From assembly GCA_903928325.1 (NCBI GenBank), contig CAIYQF010000485.1, forward strand, positions 1-7,063: 7,063 nt of DNA. Reading direction: 5' to 3'. The notes under the pieces are model-generated. The model ran no database searches. It saw nothing but the letters and a program-made list of their open reading frames with translations, and was not told where the DNA came from. Made by a program: the position numbers and the translations under genes. Source of the stretch: an uncultured beta proteobacterium (lineage in GTDB: Bacteria; Pseudomonadota; Gammaproteobacteria; Burkholderiales; Burkholderiaceae_C). Below are positions 1 to 6,107 of this stretch, piece by piece. Within the stretch, counting starts at the first letter, position 1. Every line of letters starts with the position of its first letter.

Positions 1-1840
1 AGCTGTAATAGCCTGCCGCATAGCCACCGGCAAAAATGTGGCTAAAAGTGTGGGCGCTGCGGCTAAACGACGGGCTGGGCAGCACGGCGACTTCTTTGCG
101 CACGGTTTGAAGCAGCGCCATGGTGTCGTCACTGGGGTGGTGGTCCGTGTGCAGCAGCATGTCAAACAGCGAGTACTCAATTTGCCGCAGGGTTTGCATG
201 CCGCTTTGGAAGTTGCGCGCAGCCAGCATCTTTTCAAACAGGGCGCGTGGCAGGGCTTCGCCAGTGTCGACGTGGGCGGTCATTTGGGCAACAGCCGCCC
301 ATTCCCAGCAAAAATTTTCCATGAATTGGCTGGGCAACTCCACCGCATCCCATTCCACGCCGCTGATGCCTGCCACGTCGCGCTCGTTGACCTGGGTGAG
401 CAAGTGGTGCAGGCCGTGGCCGAACTCGTGGAACAAGGTGGTGACATCGTCGTGGGACAACAGGGCGGGCCGCTGCACGCCGTCGGTCTCACTGCCTTCG
501 GCGAAGTTGCACACCAGGTGGGCTATAGGGGTTTGCAGAAGGCCGGTGTCCGGTCGTAGCCAGCGCGTGCGCACATCGTCCATCCAGGCGCCGCCTCGTT
601 TGCCGCTGCGTGCACTGGGGTCGAGGTAAAACTGGCCCACCAGCTCCAGGCCGGTGGGCTGCTGGCGCTCGATGCGGTAGAAGGACACGCTGGGGTTCCA
701 TACGGGGGCGCTATCGGGGGAAATACGCACGTTAAACAAGGTTTGAACGATGGTAAACAGTCCGGCCAGCACCTTGGGCAGGGTGAAATACTGCTTGACC
801 TCTTGCTCGCTGAAGGCGTAGCGAGCTTCCTTTAGCTTTTCGCCCACATACGGCCAGTCCCAGGCCTGCGGTTCGGGCAGGGCCAGGTGTTCAGCGGCAA
901 ACGCACGCAGTTCGGCCACGTCTTGCTGGGCAAAGGGCCGGGCTTTGGCCGCCAGATCGCGCAAAAAGGCCAGTACGGCGTCGGGCGACTCGGCCATTTT
1001 GGGCGCAACCGACAGGGCTCCGAAATGGGGGTAGCCCAGCAATTGCGCCTCTTCGCGGCGCAGCGCCAAAATGTCGTGGATGACCGGCGTGTTATCGAAC
1101 TGTTGGGCCTCAGGCGCGGCTTCGAGCGAGGCGCGGGTGGCGTAGGCGCGGTACAGCGTGGCGCGCAGGTCGCTGCGCGTGGCGAACTGCATCACCGGCA
1201 GGTAGCACGGCATTTTCAGGCTGAGTTTGAAGCCCTCTTTGCCGTCTACCACCGCCGCTGTGCGCGCCGCTTGGACCACGTCGTCGGGCACGCCAGCCAA
1301 CTCGTCGGCCGTGGCGAAGTAGCAATAGGCATCGGTGGCGTCGAGGGTGTTTTCGCTGAACTTTTGGCCCAGCTCGGCCATGCGCTCCTGAATCTGGGCA
1401 AAACGCTGCCGCGCCGCACCCTGGAGTTCTGCGCCACCGAGCACAAAGTTGCGCACCGCGTTTTTGTGCGCCTGGCGTTGCTCGGGGCTCAGGCTGGCCG
1501 GGTCCATGGCTTTGTATTTGGCGTACAGGCGCTCGTCGGCGCCCATGCGCGTCCAAAACTCGGTGACCAAGGGGAGGGCGGCGTTGTAGGCAGCGCGCAG
1601 CGCCGGGTTGTCGGCCACGCTGTTGAGGTGGCTGACCGATCCCCAGGCCATGGACAGCCTTTCGTTGGCCACGTCGAGCGTGGCAGAAATGGCTGTCCAC
1701 TGGGGCGGAAAACTGTCGGCCGTGACGGTGTCCATCGCATCTTGCGCCTGCGCCAGCAGGGTAGCGATTGCGGGAGCGACGTGCTCCGGCTTGATCTGGT
1801 CAAAGAGGGGCGTGTCCGATGCCTGTAAAAGGGGGTTCAT
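1..1840 (-). CDS. prlC: Oligopeptidase A, M3 family zinc metallopeptidase (3' end cut by window edge)
   Basis: A cytoplasmic zinc oligopeptidase that, in the characterised E. coli homologue (OpdA/PrlC), degrades short peptides, including cleaved signal peptides. The frame is open from ATG at 1840 to the left edge, giving 613 complete codons. The family is about 680 residues long, so roughly the last 65-70 residues are missing. The zinc site is complete: HEFGH at residues 471-475 (His471 and His475 bind zinc, Glu472 is the catalytic base), with the third ligand expected at Glu501 in VELPSQ. Other family blocks seen are PVSHLNSV-like SVSHLNSVA near the N-terminus, GGAWMDD before the zinc site, and FSHIFAGGYAAGYYS at the very end of the visible part. 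The start is set by this ATG, which overlaps the folD stop. No clear Shine-Dalgarno precedes it, so translation is probably coupled to folD. No frameshift or internal stop was found. Related M3 peptidases such as Dcp are less likely given the close match to OpdA. Confidence 0.95.
   Translation of the reverse strand, partial: MNPLLQASDTPLFDQIKPEHVAPAIATLLAQAQDAMDTVTADSFPPQWTAISATLDVANERLSMAWGSVSHLNSVADNPALRAAYNAALPLVTEFWTRMGADERLYAKYKAMDPASLSPEQRQAHKNAVRNFVLGGAELQGAARQRFAQIQERMAELGQKFSENTLDATDAYCYFATADELAGVPDDVVQAARTAAVVDGKEGFKLSLKMPCYLPVMQFATRSDLRATLYRAYATRASLEAAPEAQQFDNTPVIHDILALRREEAQLLGYPHFGALSVAPKMAESPDAVLAFLRDLAAKARPFAQQDVAELRAFAAEHLALPEPQAWDWPYVGEKLKEARYAFSEQEVKQYFTLPKVLAGLFTIVQTLFNVRISPDSAPVWNPSVSFYRIERQQPTGLELVGQFYLDPSARSGKRGGAWMDDVRTRWLRPDTGLLQTPIAHLVCNFAEGSETDGVQRPALLSHDDVTTLFHEFGHGLHHLLTQVNERDVAGISGVEWDAVELPSQFMENFCWEWAAVAQMTAHVDTGEALPRALFEKMLAARNFQSGMQTLRQIEYSLFDMLLHTDHHPSDDTMALLQTVRKEVAVLPSPSFSRSAHTFSHIFAGGYAAGYYS
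1837..1840 (-). other. ATGA stop/start overlap of folD and prlC
   Basis: Read on the minus strand, the four bases are ATGA: the ATG starts prlC and the TGA ends folD. The preceding bases encode the FolD tail (Ala-Glu-Arg-Ser-Ala) and contain no convincing purine-rich ribosome site. This arrangement typically reflects termination-reinitiation coupling, and it implies that both genes lie on one transcript. Confidence 0.85.
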
Positions 1841-2712
1841 GCGCTGCGCTCGGCCGATTCCAGCGTATTGACCAGCAGCATGGTGATGGTCATGGGCCCC
1901 ACGCCGCCGGGCACGGGCGTAATGTAGCTCGCTACCTCGCGCACCCCGGCGTAGTCGACGTCGCCGCAGAGTTTGCCCTGGGGGTCGCGGTTCATGCCCA
2001 CATCGATCACCACCGCACCGGGTTTGACCATGTCGGCGGTCAGTACATTGCGTTTACCCACGGCGGCGACGATCACGTCCGCCTGTAGGGTCATGGCCTT
2101 GAGGTTGGATGTGGCGCTGTGGCAGAGGGTAACGGTAGCATTATTTTGCAGCAGCATCAGGGCCATAGGCTTGCCCACGATGTTGCTGCGACCAATCACC
2201 ACAGCGTGTTTGCCGCGCAGCTCATAGCCAATGGATTCGAGCATCTTCATGCAGCCGTAGGGCGTGCAAGGCCAAAAGCCGGGTTGCCCAACCATCAGGG
2301 CTCCGGCGCTGGCAATGTGGAAACCGTCCACGTCTTTGGCCGGTGAAATGGCTTCGATCACCTTGTTCGCGTCAATGTGGGCCGGTACGGGCAGCTGCAC
2401 CAAGATGCCGTGGATGCAGGGGTCGCGGTTAAGCGCGTCAATGCGCGCCAGCAAGGCCGCTTCGGTCATATCGGCGTCGTAGCGCTCAAGCACCGAATGC
2501 AGGCCCGAGTCGGCGCAGGCCTTGACCTTGTTGCGCACATACACCTGCGAGGCTGGGTTGTCGCCCACCAGCAGCACTGCCAGGCCGGGGGTGATGCCAC
2601 GCGCTTTGAGCGCCAGGGTGCGGCGCGTCACGTCTTGGCGCAACTGGGCCGACAGTGCGACGCCGTCGATGTTGGTGGCCGTTGCGGTAGGGGTTGTGCC
2701 AGAGTGGTTCAT
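1837..2712 (-). CDS. folD: Bifunctional methylenetetrahydrofolate dehydrogenase / methenyltetrahydrofolate cyclohydrolase
   Basis: A cytoplasmic one-carbon enzyme. It oxidises 5,10-methylene-THF to methenyl-THF with NADP+ and hydrolyses that to 10-formyl-THF, supplying purine and formyl-Met synthesis. From the ATG at 2712 it is 291 residues, in the normal range (E. coli about 288). Visible signatures are YVRNKVKAC with the catalytic Tyr58-xxx-Lys62 pair, DVDGFH at 127-132 carrying the folate-site Asp, the dinucleotide-binding GRSNIVGKP at 174-182, and PVPGGVGPMT from 267. All key residues are present. The frame also allows a TTG start at 2742 (301 residues), but the ATG lies closer to the conserved domain start (NIDGVAL) and is preferred. 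Neither start has a good Shine-Dalgarno. The gene follows the response regulator by 58 nt and overlaps prlC by 4 nt. It looks like a housekeeping gene co-transcribed with its neighbours. Confidence 0.96.
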   Translation of the reverse strand: MNHSGTTPTATATNIDGVALSAQLRQDVTRRTLALKARGITPGLAVLLVGDNPASQVYVRNKVKACADSGLHSVLERYDADMTEAALLARIDALNRDPCIHGILVQLPVPAHIDANKVIEAISPAKDVDGFHIASAGALMVGQPGFWPCTPYGCMKMLESIGYELRGKHAVVIGRSNIVGKPMALMLLQNNATVTLCHSATSNLKAMTLQADVIVAAVGKRNVLTADMVKPGAVVIDVGMNRDPQGKLCGDVDYAGVREVASYITPVPGGVGPMTITMLLVNTLESAERSA

Positions 2713-2743
2713 AAGGTTTGGGGACGAGAATAAGTGGTCCAAG

Positions 2744-2768
2744 CCGGCGTCAAGGCGCTGGGCGCCGG
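2744..2768 (-). other. Possible small hairpin between response regulator and folD
   Basis: The 58-nt spacer between the regulator stop (2771) and the folD ATG (2712) contains two mutually exclusive GC-rich inverted repeats. One is a 5-bp stem with a 3-nt loop (GGCGC/GCGCC, 2754-2766). The other is a 6-bp stem (CCGGCG 2744-2749 with CGCCGG 2763-2768). No U-run follows, so it is not a standard intrinsic terminator. It may be a processing or attenuation element, or chance in GC-rich DNA. Confidence 0.25.
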
Positions 2769-2770
2769 TA

Positions 2771-3397
2771 TCAGGACTTGGAGCCGGTTTGGCCCAGCGC
2801 GATTTTTAGCAAATCGGCCACCGTGTTGGCGCTGAGCTTTTCCATGATGTTGGCGCGGTGCGCCTCCACGGTTTTGATGCTGATGCCCAGGTCGTCGGCA
2901 ATTTGCTTGTTCAGACGGCCTGCAACGATGCGCTCCAAGACCTGGGATTCGCGCAAGGTCAGCTTCGACAGCAGCGTCTCACGGCTGGCGGCGAGTTGTG
3001 ACCCAGCAAACGCGTCTTTCGCGTGGTCGAGCATTTGCTCGACCAAGTGCACCAGTTCGGCTTCTTTAAAGGGCTTTTGGATGAAGTCCATGGCACCTTT
3101 TTTCATGGTGTCCACCGCCATGGGAACGTCGCCGTGGCCGGTAATGAAAACAATGGGCAGGGGCGAGCGGATGTCGATTAGGCGCGCTTGCAGCTCCAGT
3201 CCGGTCATGCCACCCATGCGGATGTCGACAATCAGGCAGGCGACTTCACGGGCGTCGTAGCGGCTCAGGAACGATTCGGCGGAATCAAAGCAGCGCACGC
3301 GGTAACCCTTGCCTTCAAGCAGCCACTGCAAAGAGTCACGTACTGCTTCGTCATCATCGACGACATAAACAGTGCCTTTTTTGGGGATCAAGCTCAT
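2771..3397 (-). CDS. FixJ/NarL-type response regulator with receiver and LuxR-type HTH domains
   Basis: A 208-residue DNA-binding response regulator. The receiver domain spans about residues 8-122: acidic pocket Asp14-Asp15-Asp16, phospho-acceptor Asp58 in LIVDIRM, Thr86 in FITGHGD, and Lys108 in QKPF, so all canonical switch residues are present. A linker leads to a LuxR/GerE helix-turn-helix at about 145-203, with LTLRESQVL at its start and the recognition-helix block SIKTVEAHRANIMEKL. The GHGDVPMAV and QKPF blocks match the FixJ/TtrR/TutB branch rather than NarL proper. The ATG at 3397 has an AGGA site 7 nt upstream. It lies 61 nt downstream of the sensor kinase stop on the same strand, so the two are very likely a cognate pair in which phosphorylation at Asp58 drives dimerisation and transcription activation. 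The target genes are not evident. Candidates are its own operon and the divergent aceE. FixJ itself is unlikely as a name, because no nitrogen-fixation context is present. Confidence 0.95.
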   Translation of the reverse strand: MSLIPKKGTVYVVDDDEAVRDSLQWLLEGKGYRVRCFDSAESFLSRYDAREVACLIVDIRMGGMTGLELQARLIDIRSPLPIVFITGHGDVPMAVDTMKKGAMDFIQKPFKEAELVHLVEQMLDHAKDAFAGSQLAASRETLLSKLTLRESQVLERIVAGRLNKQIADDLGISIKTVEAHRANIMEKLSANTVADLLKIALGQTGSKS

Positions 3398-3404
3398 GGG
3401 TGCA

Positions 3405-3408
3405 TCCT
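3405..3408 (-). promoter_or_regulatory. Ribosome binding site of the response regulator
   Basis: On the minus strand the core AGGA lies 7 nt before the ATG at 3397, within the 61-nt gap after the sensor kinase stop. It supports the chosen start, and indicates that the regulator is translated independently rather than by direct coupling to the kinase. Confidence 0.7.
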
Positions 3409-3458
3409 GCGGGTTTGGGGGGTGTTGCTTGCAGCGTGCGCGACCAAGCGGCGCCTGC

Positions 3459-5951
3459 CTAGTTCAGGGGTATCCAGAACGAAAATCTGCACCCCGTTAC
3501 CTGCCCTTCATTGTAAAGGTTCTCCGCCATCATCCTGCCCCGGTGCGACTCGACGATGGAGCGGCACAGGCTCAGGCCAATGCCCATGCCCTCGGCCTTG
3601 GTCGAATAAAAGGCTTCGTACAAGCGCGGCATGACGTCGGGTGAGATACCGTTGCCGCTGTCCTGGACCGAGAATGCAATGCAACTTTTTCCCTGGAACA
3701 GCGTGGGGCCCACACGCAACTCCACCGCGCGCTCGGGGGCGGCGCGCTGGGCTGCGTCAATGGATTCGGCCGCATTGCGTAGCAGGTTGACCAAGACCTG
3801 CTCGATCAAGATGCGGTCCACCAACAAGGCGGGCAGGTCGTTTGCAATGTGGCGGTTCAGGCGCACGTTAAAGCGACGCAATTCCATTTCTGCCAGTTCG
3901 AGTGCCGCGCTGAGCATGGGGTCGACCTCGCATACGGTGCGGTTGGGTTCGCTGCGTTTCACAAAGCTGCGAATGCGGTGGATGATTTGACCGGCACGCT
4001 GCGCCTGGCGGGCGGTTTTTTCCAGCGCCCCCAGTAATTCATCTTGCGAAATTTGCTGGTCTTTGATGCGCGAGACCATGCCATTGCAGTAGTTGTTGAT
4101 GGCGGTCAGCGGTTGGTTGAGTTCATGGGCCACGCTGGACGCCATCTCGCCCATGGTGATCATGCGGCTGGCGGTTTGTGCTTTTTCGGCCTGCGTGGCG
4201 GCTTGTTCCTCGGCCAGTCGGCGGGAGCTGATGTCCGTGGCAATCACCATTTGCGCCAATCGCCCATCTACCCAGCCCAGGTAGCGCGTGCGCACTTCGA
4301 GCCACTTGCCCAAAGCGGCGACAAAAATCTCGGCGCTTTCAGCGTCGGTCTCGGGCAAATCGCTCAATGGGAAACCCGCGAACAGGTCGACATCATCGGC
4401 GTTGTGGTGCTGGGTTTTTGCAGCGGGCACGCCGGCTTCAGCCACCAGTTGTAAATGCCCGCCGGCTTGGGTGCCGAACCACTGGCGGTACAACTTGTTA
4501 GCAAACACCAGCTCGTCGCTGCCCAAGGGGGCCACCGAAATGGACGCATCCAGCGCTTCGAGCACCGTGGTGAAACGCAGGTGCGAGGCTGATAGCTGTT
4601 CGCGTACCCGGTTGGGCTCGGTGATGTCGGTCATGGATGTGACCCAGCCGGTTTGGGCGCCGACTGCGTCGATCAGGGGGGCGACGTACAAGCGGGCGTC
4701 AAACAGGCCGCCGTCGCGCCGCTTGACGCGCACCTGGATGCCGCCTTGCTTGGTTTTACCGGCCAACTCCTGGTCTAACAATGTCATGAGTTGTTCGCGG
4801 TCGTTTTCGGGCCAGTAGGGGAAGGGAGCGGTGCGGCCCACCAGTTCGGATTCGCTCCAGCCGGTCATCATGCAAAACGCGGCATTGACGTAGGTGATGC
4901 GCCCTTGCAGGTCCATGGCGCGCATGCCGGTGAGCATGGAGTTCTCCATCGCGCGGCGAAAGTTGGTTTCGGACAACAAGGCCTGCTGTGCCTGCAGCCG
5001 TTTGCGTGTGTGTCGCCAGTTGGCAATAAGCATCCATGCGGTTAATAGACTGAGCGCGCTGACCACCCAAAACAGGCCGCTGCCGATCACCCCCAACGCG
5101 GCGCGGTAGGCCTGAGCCCGAATCACCAAATCAATACCCACCGGTGAGACGGGCATGGCGTAGCTATTTGGCGCACGGCTCCAGGGCAATAGCTGCCCCA
5201 CCGTGCGTTTGATGGGCAAGGCCACGCCGGCCAGCACCGCGCCCTTGGCATCCTGCAAGGACACCGCATAACGTGCAGTCACTTCGTTAGGCACGCCATA
5301 GCGGTACAGGCCATCGACACTGAATTCGGCCAGCACCACGCCCGAAAACTTGCCATGGTCTGAAAGGGGGATAAACACTTGTAGCAAAGGCGCGTAGTCG
5401 CCGTTCTTCACACGTTGGAGGTAGACACTTTGGCGCTGCTCACGGGCATGGCGCAAAGCCGCTTCGCCCTCGGCGCGCAGCGTAACCACACCGACGACCC
5501 GGTCTTGAAACATCCAGCTGGCGGTGGAGCCCGCGCTGCCGCGGATGCGCCGGTTCTCGTCAAGCCAGGCCGCGCCCTGGAGCTCGGGGTATTGGTCGAG
5601 CATGGTCGCGATGCGGGCATGAAAGCCGTTGCCGTCGATCTCGCGATTGGAGATTTCACGGCCCAGGCGCGCGAGCTGCTCTTGGCGCTCCAGCAGCCGC
5701 AGCCGCAGCCGCTGCTGGGTGTATTCCACATCGCGCTGCACCGCTTCTTGCTCGCGGTCAATTTCTTCTACCTGCAAGTACGCCAAAGCCGCCACAATGG
5801 CCGCCATGAACAAAACCACAGCCGCCAGCGGGGCGAGCATGGCTACCCAGTCCTGCCGGTGGGGCGACAGGCGGGTCCACCACCGCTGCATCCGCTGGGC
5901 TGCGGACGTCTCGATCCGGCTGGGAAGCGTAAAAAGGTCGTGGATCGGCAT
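3459..5951 (-). CDS. Membrane-bound PAS-domain sensor histidine kinase
   Basis: An 830-residue inner-membrane kinase, taking the only in-frame ATG near the family start (5951). A short basic/aromatic cytoplasmic N-terminus leads to a first membrane helix at about 36-59. Next comes a periplasmic region at about 60-284, which opens with a charged coiled-coil stretch and has a Cache/PDC-like look (for example PLLQVFIPLSDHGKFSGVVL). A second membrane helix follows at about 285-311. There is no clear HAMP domain. PAS 1 lies at about 325-445 and a more divergent PAS-like domain at about 453-579. The kinase core is complete: H-box HELNQPL with phospho-acceptor His609, N-box NLLRNAAE around Asn726, G1 DSGNGIS at 764-770, F-box near FYSTK, and G2 GMGIGLS at 788-794. 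The HELNQPLTAI type resembles the FixL/DctB/TtrS group. It should autophosphorylate and pass phosphate to Asp58 of the adjacent regulator. The signal is unknown; a small periplasmic metabolite such as an organic acid is only an inference from the sensor style. Confidence 0.94.
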   Translation of the reverse strand: MPIHDLFTLPSRIETSAAQRMQRWWTRLSPHRQDWVAMLAPLAAVVLFMAAIVAALAYLQVEEIDREQEAVQRDVEYTQQRLRLRLLERQEQLARLGREISNREIDGNGFHARIATMLDQYPELQGAAWLDENRRIRGSAGSTASWMFQDRVVGVVTLRAEGEAALRHAREQRQSVYLQRVKNGDYAPLLQVFIPLSDHGKFSGVVLAEFSVDGLYRYGVPNEVTARYAVSLQDAKGAVLAGVALPIKRTVGQLLPWSRAPNSYAMPVSPVGIDLVIRAQAYRAALGVIGSGLFWVVSALSLLTAWMLIANWRHTRKRLQAQQALLSETNFRRAMENSMLTGMRAMDLQGRITYVNAAFCMMTGWSESELVGRTAPFPYWPENDREQLMTLLDQELAGKTKQGGIQVRVKRRDGGLFDARLYVAPLIDAVGAQTGWVTSMTDITEPNRVREQLSASHLRFTTVLEALDASISVAPLGSDELVFANKLYRQWFGTQAGGHLQLVAEAGVPAAKTQHHNADDVDLFAGFPLSDLPETDAESAEIFVAALGKWLEVRTRYLGWVDGRLAQMVIATDISSRRLAEEQAATQAEKAQTASRMITMGEMASSVAHELNQPLTAINNYCNGMVSRIKDQQISQDELLGALEKTARQAQRAGQIIHRIRSFVKRSEPNRTVCEVDPMLSAALELAEMELRRFNVRLNRHIANDLPALLVDRILIEQVLVNLLRNAAESIDAAQRAAPERAVELRVGPTLFQGKSCIAFSVQDSGNGISPDVMPRLYEAFYSTKAEGMGIGLSLCRSIVESHRGRMMAENLYNEGQVTGCRFSFWIPLN

Positions 5952-6008
5952 GCGCCCGAGTGTAGATGCCCAGTGTTCGAAAATGGTGCAGTGCGGCAGC
6001 AATATTCC

Positions 6009-6038
6009 ATAATACGAAATAGAAAAGCATGATTTGAA
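6009..6038 (-). promoter_or_regulatory. Candidate sigma-70 promoter for the sensor kinase operon
   Basis: Read on the minus strand, a TTCAAA -35-like box (6033-6038, 4 of 6 consensus) is followed after 18 bp by TATTAT (6009-6014, 5 of 6). Transcription would begin near 6002, leaving a leader of about 50 nt before the kinase ATG at 5951. The boxes lie in the A+T-rich part of the intergenic region. The call is by eye only. It could drive kinase, regulator, folD and prlC together. Confidence 0.4.
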
Positions 6039-6062
6039 ATTTTGAGAAAAGTGTGGCAAACT
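6034..6062 (+). promoter_or_regulatory. Weak candidate promoter for aceE
   Basis: On the plus strand TTGAAA (6034-6039, 5 of 6 to TTGACA) is followed after 17 bp by CAAACT (6057-6062), a poor -10 with 3 of 6 matches. It would give a leader of about 40 nt. An alternative -10, CATAAT at 6008-6013 (5 of 6), lacks a good -35 and overlaps the kinase promoter's -10. A poor core promoter would be consistent with dependence on an activator, but no operator is recognised. No match to the E. coli PdhR operator was seen. Confidence 0.25.
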
Positions 6063-6096
6063 TCTTTCAGCACGAACATCCACAAAATTGAGCCAC

Positions 6097-6102
6097 GAGG
6101 AG
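6097..6102 (+). promoter_or_regulatory. Strong ribosome binding site of aceE
   Basis: GAGGAG lies 5 nt before the ATG at 6108. It is the best Shine-Dalgarno sequence in the window and fixes the aceE start. Strong initiation fits an abundant central-metabolism enzyme. Confidence 0.85.
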
Positions 6103-6107
6103 ACTCT

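Noticed and set aside
38..1828. Plus-strand open frames opposite prlC (for example 38-559 and 887-1828)
   Set aside because: They are antisense to a continuous prlC frame with intact family motifs throughout. Their translations are low-complexity Gly/Arg/His/Val-rich, as expected from GC-rich shadow frames.
2744..2768. Intrinsic terminator after the response regulator
   Set aside because: The hairpins are short and no T-run follows on the minus strand, so it does not meet the criteria for a terminator.
6052..6069. Sigma-54-like promoter (TGGCA, then TTTCA) upstream of aceE
   Set aside because: The -24 half looks good, but the -12 half has TC in place of the essential GC at the required spacing.
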